This document shows positions 1-5,580 of a stretch of DNA of 5,580 nt, one piece after another. The position numbers and the translations under genes were made by a program. Numbering within the stretch: the stretch's first letter is position 1; the number at the start of each line of letters is the position of its first letter. The stretch covers positions 1 through 5,580 of the forward strand of contig CALZEZ010000109.1 of assembly GCA_945643825.1 (NCBI GenBank), written 5' to 3'. The notes under the pieces were generated by a model. That model was not told where the DNA came from. It saw nothing but the letters and a program-made list of their open reading frames with translations, and made no database searches. The DNA comes from an uncultured Lachnospiraceae bacterium (lineage in GTDB: Bacteria > Bacillota > Clostridia > Lachnospirales > Lachnospiraceae).

Positions 1-801
1 ATACTCCTTGACTACGCGATCACAATGCAGATACTGACCAACCAGCGTTTCGTCCACCGGCAGCTCCTCTGATTCGTACAGTCGAAGGACCTGTGATAAA
101 TCCTCCCAGCCTCTGGCCGTCACATAGTCCTTTCCACCAACCGTTGTCTCAACAATGTAAAAATGCTCTTTCTTCTGTTCCAGATAACTGATGATGGCAT
201 TGTGGATTCCTTTGTTAACCGCGTATTCCCGCCATGCTGCAAAATCCTCTTCCACCATGAGCACCCGCATACGATCCATCGTGACAATATCAAACTCCCT
301 GACGGAACGATTATATTCCGGTGGATTACCAGCCGTTACAATCACCCACCCCTCCGGAACCTGATGTCTTCCAAACACTTTATACTGGAGAAATTGCAGC
401 ATAGAGGGAGCCAGCGTCTCTGAAACACAATTGATCTCATCCAGGAAAAGAATTCCCTGCTTTACCTTACTTTTCTCCATTACCTCATAAACAGAGGCGA
501 TGATCTCACTCATGGTATACTCCGAAATATCAAATTCCTTCCCCTCATATTCTTTATGAACAATAAAAGGAAGTCCTAATGCAGACTGCCTGGTATGATG
601 CGTCATGGAATAAGATACCAGTGCTATTCCAAGCTCCTCCGCCACCTGTTCCACCACAGCAGTTTTTCCAATTCCCGGTGCTCCAAGCAGAAACAAGGGT
701 CTCTGCCTCACTACCGGAATACAATATTCTCCGTACTCATCCTTTTTCAGATAGATTTGCACCGTATCCTTGAGATACTGCTTTGCCTGCTTCATATTCA
801 T
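1..801 (-). CDS. MoxR-type AAA+ ATPase, C-terminus beyond the window
   Basis: The frame is open from an ATG at 801-799 to the left edge, giving 267 residues with no stop, so the gene is 3'-truncated by the window. Seen in the translation: Walker A GAPGIGKT (residues 40-47), Walker B ILFLDEIN with D121/E122, sensor-1 asparagine N159 in TAGNPPEY, a candidate arginine finger in FDIVTMDRMR (R177 or R179), and a sensor-2-like TARGWEDLS (R230). This is the AAA_5/MoxR arrangement (COG0714-like). Such ATPases hydrolyse ATP to remodel or load cofactors into partner proteins in the cytoplasm, usually with a VWA protein encoded alongside, as here. The start overlaps the VWA gene's stop (ATGA, 801-798). 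A Shine-Dalgarno GGAGG at 816-812 lies 10 nt upstream, which favours this ATG over the in-frame ATG at 795. Family assignment is firm; the substrate is unknown. Confidence 0.93.
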   Translation of the reverse strand, partial: MNMKQAKQYLKDTVQIYLKKDEYGEYCIPVVRQRPLFLLGAPGIGKTAVVEQVAEELGIALVSYSMTHHTRQSALGLPFIVHKEYEGKEFDISEYTMSEIIASVYEVMEKSKVKQGILFLDEINCVSETLAPSMLQFLQYKVFGRHQVPEGWVIVTAGNPPEYNRSVREFDIVTMDRMRVLMVEEDFAAWREYAVNKGIHNAIISYLEQKKEHFYIVETTVGGKDYVTARGWEDLSQVLRLYESEELPVDETLVGQYLHCDRVVKEY

Positions 802-2108
802 TCGATTGAATCCTCCAACTTATCACTCTCAATTATCATTTTCATCGCCCAAGGTGGCACCGGAAGTCTTCGCTCATCCTCATCAAGATAAACAAAAACG
901 ACATCATACTCCGGTCTCTTCTCCGGATAGATTCCATATCCATCCGTAAAATACAGCAGCCCCCGAAGATCCTCAAATTCCCCTTCCTCCTGCAGATGCT
1001 TCACATATTCAAACACCGGTCTGAAATCGGTGGAACCAAACCCCTTGAGCTGTCCACTTCTTAAAAACTCTTCAAAATCTCCTCTGCAGATCACCTTGTA
1101 GTCCGACTGAATCTCGTTATCGCATTGAATAATATGAACATTGCACTTCTCAAAAAAAGTATCTTGCATGAGCAGGATATCCATTGTCATCCTAAGAAAA
1201 GCCTGTACAATCTTTCCTCTACAGGAAGCAGACGTATCAATTGCAATAATAAAGTCCCTGATCTTATGTACCTCACTATATTCCAGTGGCTCCACTAAAG
1301 GCATATTCCTATAATGTGTTAATCCATAGGTGTAAAAAATATAATCAAATTCATCATCATTAATACGGATATCCTCACCTCTGACAACAAACTTTCTTAG
1401 AAATGACCGATAATCATATTTGGTGCGCGTCGCCTCTTCCAGATTCTGCTCGAGAATCTGTGCACCGTTTCTATCCTTCGAAAAGGATTTCATGTCCGCT
1501 TTTACTCTCTCGCTAATCTTCTTCCACTGCTCCAGTGAAACTTCCAGCATCTGCTCCTTTATCCAGTAATCATGCTGATCAACAACAAACAGTTTTTGTA
1601 ACACATCATACTCTTCTGCGGATGGCGGATAATTTCGAAAGTATTTATATAGCTTTTCTGCAGTAATCCCATAGGCTTCCTTCTCATAGAAGGCAAGCTT
1701 TGCTGTCCTCTCTGCATCCTTTCTCACCTCAGCTTGGGGAAGCTTCATGGAGAGAATCGTATGCTCCACCGCCATATCGCAGGAAATTCCCCACAGTTTT
1801 TCATCCAGCTTTTCATAGCCAAAGGAATGAAAGAAAATACAATGCAGCAGGGAATGTAACAGCATCCTCGTGACACTTGCGGTTTCGTTTTTATAACTGC
1901 GTAACAGATACGCCGGTTCATAATAGAAATGCGATTCGTCCGCAGCAACACCGGGATATTTCATGGAAGGTGTTGGAATCAGCTTCGACAATGCCACATC
2001 AAGGAAGCGTAGATTCATCAATAGCTGATCCCTCGCCACACGAATCACATCCTGCGCTAAAAGCTCAATCTGTTTGCGTCTGTCACCCTGTTCCACAATA
2101 CCCTCCAT
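798..2108 (-). CDS. VWA-like / predicted metallopeptidase-like partner of MoxR ATPase (DUF2201, COG3864 type)
   Basis: A 436-residue cytoplasmic protein with no signal peptide or membrane segment. The N-terminal half resembles the DUF2201 N-terminal putative metallopeptidase domain: H85-SLL-H89-CIFF-H94 followed by LWGISCDMAVE (about 105-115), matching the family pattern HExLHxxxxH ... WNIACD. The usual glutamate after the first histidine is a serine (S86), so peptidase activity is doubtful. The C-terminal part (about 285-430) is a VWA-like domain with an intact-looking metal-binding MIDAS site: DTSAS (291-295), the T/D of GFGSTDFRP (T360, D361) and YFTDGYG (387-392). The middle (about 120-280) is charged and probably helical. 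It lies directly upstream of and overlaps the MoxR ATPase gene, the usual pairing; it probably acts as the substrate-binding or adaptor subunit. The ATG at 2108 has only a weak GAGAGAA upstream; a GTG at 2096 (residue 5) with GGAGG 5 nt before it is an alternative start. Confidence 0.87.
   Translation of the reverse strand: MEGIVEQGDRRKQIELLAQDVIRVARDQLLMNLRFLDVALSKLIPTPSMKYPGVAADESHFYYEPAYLLRSYKNETASVTRMLLHSLLHCIFFHSFGYEKLDEKLWGISCDMAVEHTILSMKLPQAEVRKDAERTAKLAFYEKEAYGITAEKLYKYFRNYPPSAEEYDVLQKLFVVDQHDYWIKEQMLEVSLEQWKKISERVKADMKSFSKDRNGAQILEQNLEEATRTKYDYRSFLRKFVVRGEDIRINDDEFDYIFYTYGLTHYRNMPLVEPLEYSEVHKIRDFIIAIDTSASCRGKIVQAFLRMTMDILLMQDTFFEKCNVHIIQCDNEIQSDYKVICRGDFEEFLRSGQLKGFGSTDFRPVFEYVKHLQEEGEFEDLRGLLYFTDGYGIYPEKRPEYDVVFVYLDEDERRLPVPPWAMKMIIESDKLEDSIE
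812..816 (-). promoter_or_regulatory. Ribosome binding site of the MoxR-type ATPase
   Basis: GGAGG on the minus strand, inside the last codons of the upstream VWA-like gene and 10 nt before the ATG at 801. It supports reinitiation or coupled translation of the ATPase from the VWA message and decides between the two nearby ATGs (801 and 795). Confidence 0.7.
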
Positions 2109-2135
2109 AGCTTATCATTCTCTCAAGATATCTGT

Positions 2136-2165
2136 ATTATCATAGCATGAATTTGTCCATAACAA
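2136..2165 (-). promoter_or_regulatory. Candidate promoter of the VWA-MoxR unit
   Basis: On the minus strand, TTGTTA (2165-2160) and GATAAT (2141-2136) are separated by 18 nt; TATGAT at 2144-2139 is an overlapping alternative -10. Transcription would begin near 2129, about 20 nt before the VWA start. The -35 overlaps the T-tract of the enolase terminator. The position, just after a terminator and just before an operon, is the best argument; the -35 is only a moderate match to TTGACA. Confidence 0.42.
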
Positions 2166-2193
2166 AAGCCCTGTGATAATTCTCACAGAGCTT
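2161..2193 (-). terminator. Intrinsic terminator after eno
   Basis: On the minus strand, arm AAGCTCTGTGA (2193-2183) pairs with TCACAGGGCTT (2176-2166) as an 11-bp stem with one G-T wobble and a 6-nt loop (2182-2177). The end of the stem merges into TTTTGTT (2167-2161). It begins 5 nt after the enolase TAA. An A-rich stretch before the stem can pair further with the T-rich tail, so it may also act weakly on the plus strand. It separates eno from the VWA-MoxR unit. Confidence 0.78.
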
Positions 2194-2198
2194 CTTTG

Positions 2199-3506
2199 TT
2201 ATCTCTCACCGTAATGACTGCACTCTCCCAATTCCTCTTCAATTCTTAAGAGCTGATTATACTTGGCTACTCGTTCACTTCTGCAGGGAGCTCCGGTCTT
2301 TATCTGACCGGCATTCACAGCTACTGCAAGATCCGCAATAAAACAGTCCTCCGTCTCGCCGCTTCGATGGCTGACAACTGCTCTGTATCCTCGTTTTTGT
2401 GCCTGTTCAATCGCATCCATCGCCTCTGTCACAGTACCAATCTGATTCACCTTTACCAAAATAGCATTGGCAGCCCCCAGCCTGATTCCGGCATCAAGGC
2501 GCTTGGTGTTGGTCACAAAAAGATCATCTCCTACCAATTGCACGCGGTTACCCAGCCGTTTTGTCATCTGAATCCAGCCCTCCCAGTCGTCCTCTGCAAG
2601 ACCATCCTCAATGGAACAAATCGGATAGCGCTCCAGCAGAGCCTCGTAATAGGAAATCATTTCCTGTGTATCTCTGACAACCTCGCTGCCGGCAACCTGA
2701 CTCTCACCCGGAAAATGATACAATCCATCCTGTTCCTCATACAGTTCACTGGATGCAATATCTAATGCAATCTTGATATCCTCTCCCGGTTTATATCCCG
2801 CCGCCTCAATTGCCTCCATTATCAGGTCAAGCACCGCATAGGCATCCGGCAGATCCGGAGCAAATCCTCCTTCATCGCCCACACCGGTTGATAATCCCTT
2901 CCGGACACACAGCTTCTTGAGATTATGATAAATCTCTGCACAGATACGCAGCGCATCTGCAAAGGTGTCTGCCCCAACCGGCATAATCATAAACTCCTGA
3001 AAATCAACCGTATTGGTTGCATGCTTTCCTCCATTTAAAATATTCATCATTGGAACCGGCAGACATTTTGCAAAGGTTCCGCCCAGGTATTGATACAGCG
3101 GTATCCTCAGACCATTTGCTGCAGCTCTTGCTACTGCCATGGATACTGCCAGAGTAGCATTCGCTCCCAGGTTTTCCTTACTCTCTGTTCCATCTGTTTG
3201 AATCAGTAATCGGTCAATCTCAATCTGATTGAGTGCGTTCTGAGAAAGAATTGCCTCATTTATCTTTGTGTTCACATTATTTACTGCTTTTGTGACACCC
3301 AACCCCATGTATCGGGTTTCTCCATCTCTTAATTCCACAGCCTCAAATCTTCCGGTACTCGCTCCGGACGGAACCGCTGCACGCCCATGACTATAACAGC
3401 CTGTCAGCGTATCCTTTACCGTCACACAGGCTTCCACTGTCGGGTTACCTCTTGAATCAAGAATTTCTCTTCCTTTCACCGAGGTTATTTCAAGGTATGT
3501 TTTCAT
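2199..3506 (-). CDS. eno: Enolase (phosphopyruvate hydratase)
   Basis: Converts 2-phosphoglycerate to phosphoenolpyruvate in glycolysis; a cytosolic Mg-dependent enzyme. The 435-residue product has the usual bacterial length of about 430 and is full length. Landmarks: DSRGNPTVE (17-25); the substrate-capping loop PSGAST (46-51); NGGKHA with H162; DFQEFMIMPVGA (168-179); GDEGGFAP with proton-transfer E212; metal ligands D249, E300 and D327; catalytic base K352 in VKVNQIGT; SHRSGETED with H380; and K403 in QIKTGAP. The frame extends upstream to an ATG at 3548, but the start at 3506 is preferred: it gives the conserved N-terminus MKTYLEITSVKGREILD and has AGGAGGT (3521-3515) 8 nt upstream, whereas the extra 14 residues translate a hairpin. 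It follows proB by 54 nt, with no clear promoter of its own in the gap, and is closed by a terminator at 2193-2161. Confidence 0.98.
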   Translation of the reverse strand: MKTYLEITSVKGREILDSRGNPTVEACVTVKDTLTGCYSHGRAAVPSGASTGRFEAVELRDGETRYMGLGVTKAVNNVNTKINEAILSQNALNQIEIDRLLIQTDGTESKENLGANATLAVSMAVARAAANGLRIPLYQYLGGTFAKCLPVPMMNILNGGKHATNTVDFQEFMIMPVGADTFADALRICAEIYHNLKKLCVRKGLSTGVGDEGGFAPDLPDAYAVLDLIMEAIEAAGYKPGEDIKIALDIASSELYEEQDGLYHFPGESQVAGSEVVRDTQEMISYYEALLERYPICSIEDGLAEDDWEGWIQMTKRLGNRVQLVGDDLFVTNTKRLDAGIRLGAANAILVKVNQIGTVTEAMDAIEQAQKRGYRAVVSHRSGETEDCFIADLAVAVNAGQIKTGAPCRSERVAKYNQLLRIEEELGECSHYGER

Positions 3507-3546
3507 AAAAAAGGACCTCCTATTGCTTTCTAGCGATAGGATGTCC
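3507..3546 (-). promoter_or_regulatory. Hairpin with T-run containing the eno ribosome binding site (terminator or attenuator-like)
   Basis: Seen on the minus strand: GGAC (3546-3543) pairs with GTCC (3516-3513); after a 2x2 internal loop, CCTAT (3540-3536) pairs with ATAGG (3523-3519); after one C-A mismatch, GCT (3534-3532) pairs with AGC (3527-3525) around the loop AGAA (3531-3528). Six T follow (3512-3507), directly abutting the eno ATG. The whole Shine-Dalgarno GGAGG (3520-3516) lies in the 3' arm. It has the shape of a rho-independent terminator after proB and would also hide the enolase ribosome binding site in RNA that reads through. The internal loop weakens it. Pairing is read directly; function is inferred. 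Confidence 0.55.
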
Positions 3547-3560
3547 ATTTCTGTAAAAAA

Positions 3561-4358
3561 CTATTTATTTTGCGGCAGAAAACAGGTTCCGATTTCTTCT
3601 CCGTTTAAGATACCATAGATATATTCCGGCCTTCTTCCAAAGGATATATGCATCTTTATGCCGTTTTCCGTCACCTTGGCGGCTGCCTGAAGCTTGGTAT
3701 CCATGCCACCGGTTCCCCGCTTGGTTCCTGCTCCCTGTGCAAGACTCATAATCTTATCATCAATATGCTCCACCGTATGTACCAGTCTGGCATCCGGATT
3801 GCTCCGAGGATTAGAATCATACAGCCCTTCAATATCAGAAAGAATCAATAGCTCATCCGCATCAACCAGCACAGAAACAATTGCAGAAAGCATATCGTTA
3901 TCACCAAACACCTTTTTTTCTGACTCAATCTCAGCATAGGTAACTGAGTCATTTTCATTTACAATCGGAATAATCCCATTTTCCAGCAGAGCATGAAAGG
4001 TATTGGAGAGATTCGTTCTTTTCTCGGGCAAATCCACATCCGCGCCATTCAGTAAAATCTGCGCAACCATACATCCATATTCGCTAAAGCATTTATCATA
4101 GATATGCATCAGCTCGCATTGTCCGACTGCAGCTGCCGCCTGCTTCATACGAAGCTCAGCCGGCTTCTCCGGTAGTCTCATCTTATTCACTCCAACTGCA
4201 ATCGCTCCGGATGAAACCAGGATAACCTCATATCCCTCATTGTGAATTGCACACAGTACCTGCGCCAGCTTATCAATTGTTCGCAGATCAAGGGCTCCAT
4301 TCTCCATAGTTAATGTTGAGGTACCTACCTTGATCACTACTCTCTTCTTTGTATTCAT
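3561..4358 (-). CDS. proB: Glutamate 5-kinase, short form without PUA domain
   Basis: Phosphorylates the gamma-carboxylate of glutamate with ATP, the first and usually feedback-controlled step of proline synthesis. The 265-residue product is an amino-acid-kinase fold: nucleotide-binding VVIKVGTSTLT (7-17), VILVSSGAIAVGV (45-57), the glutamate/proline-binding loop region around 108-150 with IVNENDSV (132-139), FGDNDMLSA (151-159), LLILSDIEGLYDSNPRSNP (170-188) and GTGGMDTKLQAA (215-226). It ends after the kinase domain, so the C-terminal PUA domain of the roughly 367-residue E. coli type is absent; the length matches known short ProB forms. An upstream in-frame ATG at 4442 is rejected because it lies deep in the PHP gene. 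The ATG at 4358 has AAGGA (4371-4367) 8 nt upstream and lies 4 nt after the PHP stop, suggesting coupled translation. proA, the usual partner, is not in the window. Confidence 0.95.
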   Translation of the reverse strand: MNTKKRVVIKVGTSTLTMENGALDLRTIDKLAQVLCAIHNEGYEVILVSSGAIAVGVNKMRLPEKPAELRMKQAAAAVGQCELMHIYDKCFSEYGCMVAQILLNGADVDLPEKRTNLSNTFHALLENGIIPIVNENDSVTYAEIESEKKVFGDNDMLSAIVSVLVDADELLILSDIEGLYDSNPRSNPDARLVHTVEHIDDKIMSLAQGAGTKRGTGGMDTKLQAAAKVTENGIKMHISFGRRPEYIYGILNGEEIGTCFLPQNK

Positions 4359-4362
4359 CTCC

Positions 4363-5091
4363 CTATTCCTTCCAGTGCTCCATTTTTGATCCATCAAGTA
4401 ATGCAATTGCTTCGCGATTAACAACCGCCCGGGTAAAGTCACGTATATCTTTCAGCTTCCTCCCAAAGACCATACCGCCCCAGAACATCGTTTCATCATG
4501 TTGATCTGATCCGGCTGTCATTGGAAGATCATACTCCCTTGCATAGGCAAGCGCTTTTATATTAAACTCCGGATGCGGTACCCCCTTATACTCACTGATA
4601 TGAGATGCGTTATACACCTCTACCCCATCAACCGACGACGGAAACAATTTAATCTCCTTGATATAGGAAGCCTCCCGAAACGGATGTGCCTGTATCACGA
4701 TCCCTCCGTCGGCATGAACAAGCGCAAGCTGTTCCTCCACTGTCGCATCCCTTATCTCAGGATGCGCAAGAAGCCATTCCTTATCCAGACCATAAACCAG
4801 AAATTCAGGTCCCCTGTAGCCGGCTTCCCAGCCAAAGAAGACCTGCAGCCCGATTCTATCGCCCTCTGCTTTCGCATGCTCAAACCCAAGGCAATACTGT
4901 TCCACCCAGTCGCTCCAAGCAAGACTCCGGTTCACTGCTGTATTCCCATAAAAAAAGTGATCGGTCACAATGATCCCCGTATATCCCGCCTTATGATAAA
5001 TATCGGCCATCTCGGCACCGGTACAAAACCCACACGCACTGCCCTCCGACGTGTGCATATGGGTTTCATAGAGAAAATACTCCCGTTTCAT
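4363..5091 (-). CDS. PHP-domain metal-dependent phosphoesterase-like protein
   Basis: A 242-residue cytoplasmic protein of the PHP superfamily, whose members use a bi- or trinuclear metal centre to hydrolyse phosphoesters (histidinol phosphatase, DNA polymerase III PHP domain and others). Numbering from the start used here, likely ligands are H11 and H13 (ETHMHTSEGSACG), D44-H45 (VTDHFF), E89 (GWEAG), H136 (QAHPF), and D196 and H198 (GSDQHD). Most of the PHP ligand pattern is present, so it is probably an active enzyme, but the substrate cannot be told; histidinol phosphatase is possible but the context is not histidine synthesis. Start choice: an ATG at 5100 has its AAGAAGG only 2 nt away, whereas the in-frame ATG at 5091 has GAAGG 10 nt upstream and is preferred; using 5100 adds three residues. 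It heads the unit with proB, behind the promoter at 5160-5132. Confidence 0.88.
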   Translation of the reverse strand: MKREYFLYETHMHTSEGSACGFCTGAEMADIYHKAGYTGIIVTDHFFYGNTAVNRSLAWSDWVEQYCLGFEHAKAEGDRIGLQVFFGWEAGYRGPEFLVYGLDKEWLLAHPEIRDATVEEQLALVHADGGIVIQAHPFREASYIKEIKLFPSSVDGVEVYNASHISEYKGVPHPEFNIKALAYAREYDLPMTAGSDQHDETMFWGGMVFGRKLKDIRDFTRAVVNREAIALLDGSKMEHWKE

Positions 5092-5116
5092 TTCGATCAT
5101 ACCTTCTTCATCGCAA

Positions 5117-5138
5117 GTAAAATTCTAACCTATTTTAC
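5117..5138 (-). repeat. Inverted repeat over the -10 and start region of the PHP promoter
   Basis: GTAAAAT (5138-5132) and ATTTTAC (5123-5117) form perfect 7-bp arms around an 8-nt spacer. The left arm includes the whole -10 box and the right arm lies just after the predicted transcription start. It could be an operator for a dimeric repressor, but the arms are nearly all A/T and may match by chance. Confidence 0.35.
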
Positions 5139-5160
5139 GATTTTAATGAAAAACGGTCAA
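5132..5160 (-). promoter_or_regulatory. Sigma-A type promoter for the PHP-proB(-eno) unit
   Basis: On the minus strand, TTGACC (5160-5155) and TAAAAT (5137-5132) are separated by exactly 17 nt; each differs from consensus at one position. The spacer contains T and A runs. Transcription would begin near 5125, leaving a 5' leader of about 25-35 nt before the PHP gene. It lies in the 72-nt gap after the stop of the upstream gene and is the strongest promoter-like sequence in the window. Confidence 0.75.
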
Positions 5161-5172
5161 GTATCTTTGAAA

Positions 5173-5580
5173 TCAATCTGCAAGTAATCTGTTTAGTACA
5201 AACTCTGGAACTTTTCCTTTTTCAAAAGAACAATAACATCTGGAGCCATCCTCGAAATATACATCTGCACTATAACAGCTATTTTCAAAGTCAATCATCC
5301 ACCAGCTAAGCTCTGACGGCCACAAAAGTGGAAGGATCTTGGAGATTTCTTCATCCTCCCGGAAGGTATAGTCCTTGTAATCATAATCATACTGCCCGAG
5401 ATCCTCACTATAAACCGGGTCATCCAGATTGATACTGGGACCATCAACTGTCACAGACACAATACCGGTTGCATCCATCAGATTCGGTGCTAATTGAAGT
5501 TGGTTATTCTTCTCGCAAATTGCAAGAGTTTTTTCAAAAGAAGCATATACCGGATACTCCCAGGTAAATCCTCTCGATCC
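5173..5580 (-). CDS. Unrecognised protein, C-terminal part only (possibly the tail of a DUF6449-type ABC permease)
   Basis: The frame is open from the right edge to a TGA at 5175-5173, giving 135 residues, so the true start lies outside the window. An internal ATG at 5478 could be read as the start, but the frame continues upstream without a stop and with normal-looking protein (for example TWEYPVYASFEKTLAI), and there is no Shine-Dalgarno before 5478. The fragment is acidic and rich in tyrosine and aspartate (a D/Y/E-rich stretch around residues 65-80), has two or three likely beta strands near its end (CYSADVYFEDGSRCYCSF) and finishes with KGKVPEFVLNRLLAD. It has no membrane segment in this part. 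The pattern of VYxSFEKTLAI, then an I-x-S-V-T-V strand, then KVPEFV faintly recalls the C-terminal domain of clostridial ABC-2 permeases annotated DUF6449; this is from memory and weak. No terminator is visible between it and the next promoter. Confidence 0.7.
   Translation of the reverse strand, partial: GSRGFTWEYPVYASFEKTLAICEKNNQLQLAPNLMDATGIVSVTVDGPSINLDDPVYSEDLGQYDYDYKDYTFREDEEISKILPLLWPSELSWWMIDFENSCYSADVYFEDGSRCYCSFEKGKVPEFVLNRLLAD

Noticed and set aside
163..891. Three plus-strand frames (163-423, 579-773, 595-891) opposite the ATPase gene
   Set aside because: The minus-strand frame has Walker A, Walker B and sensor motifs and is continuous; the plus frames are shadows, mutually overlapping and without ribosome binding sites.
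1745..2110. Additional frames inside the VWA gene (minus 1745-1951, plus 1877-2110)
   Set aside because: Both are overlapped by the conserved VWA-like frame and show no motif or initiation signal.
2367..2765. Open plus-strand frame of 132 codons inside eno
   Set aside because: It lies wholly antisense to well-conserved enolase coding sequence, has no Shine-Dalgarno, and its translation is low-complexity without any motif.
3507..3548. Longer enolase start at 3548
   Set aside because: The extra 14 residues are translated from the hairpin and the Shine-Dalgarno itself, and the conserved enolase N-terminus begins at 3506.
3553..3563. Run of six T directly after the proB stop as a terminator
   Set aside because: No GC-rich stem precedes it; the hairpin at 3546-3513 with its own T-run is a better candidate.
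4359..4442. Longer proB start at 4442
   Set aside because: It would overlap the PHP gene by 80 nt; ProB normally begins just before the KVGTSTL motif, and the ATG at 4358 has a well-spaced Shine-Dalgarno.
4573..5187. Open plus-strand frame of 204 codons antisense to the PHP gene
   Set aside because: The minus strand encodes a protein with the PHP metal ligands in order; the plus-strand translation shows no domain and runs across the promoter region.
1..5580. Mobile elements, CRISPR arrays, tRNA or rRNA genes, riboswitches
   Set aside because: No repeated spacer pattern, transposase motif, terminal repeats, tRNA-like cloverleaf or long structured leader was seen; non-coding gaps are all under 100 nt.

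Overview
The window looks like chromosomal DNA from a low-to-mid GC Firmicute, most likely a clostridial gut anaerobe of the Lachnospiraceae type. This is an inference from strong GGAGG-type ribosome binding sites, a TTGACC/TAAAAT promoter, tight head-to-tail gene packing, and the style of the enolase and MoxR/VWA proteins. GC is somewhere in the forties by eye; it was not counted. Every gene I can support is on the minus strand, so transcription runs from high to low coordinates. No RNA gene, insertion sequence, CRISPR array or phage gene is visible.

Layout in the direction of transcription. (1) 5580-5173: the C-terminal part of an unrecognised protein whose frame stays open to the window edge. 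(2) 5160-5117: a good sigma-A type promoter, with a short inverted repeat over its -10. (3) 5091-4363: a PHP-family metal-dependent phosphoesterase-like protein. (4) 4358-3561: glutamate 5-kinase (proB), a short form without a PUA domain; its Shine-Dalgarno lies in the last codons of the PHP gene, so the two are probably translationally coupled. (5) 3546-3507: a hairpin followed by six T, which contains the enolase ribosome binding site. (6) 3506-2199: enolase (eno), with all the expected catalytic residues. (7) 2193-2161: a hairpin terminator. (8) 2165-2136: a candidate promoter. (9) 2108-798: a VWA-like protein of the predicted metallopeptidase type (DUF2201/COG3864-like). (10) 801-1: a MoxR-type AAA+ ATPase, overlapping gene 9 by four bases (ATGA) and running off the left edge.

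Functionally there are two transcription units. The first (PHP protein, proB, probably eno by read-through) joins the first step of proline synthesis and a glycolytic enzyme to a phosphoesterase of unknown substrate. The second is a MoxR ATPase/VWA pair. Such pairs are generally thought to work as a chaperone-like remodelling machine, with the VWA protein as metal-dependent adaptor. The two most notable points are the terminator-like hairpin over the enolase ribosome binding site and the loss of the catalytic glutamate in the HxxxH motif of the VWA protein. I see no clear sign of a wholly new system; the ATPase/VWA pair, whose substrate is unknown, comes closest.
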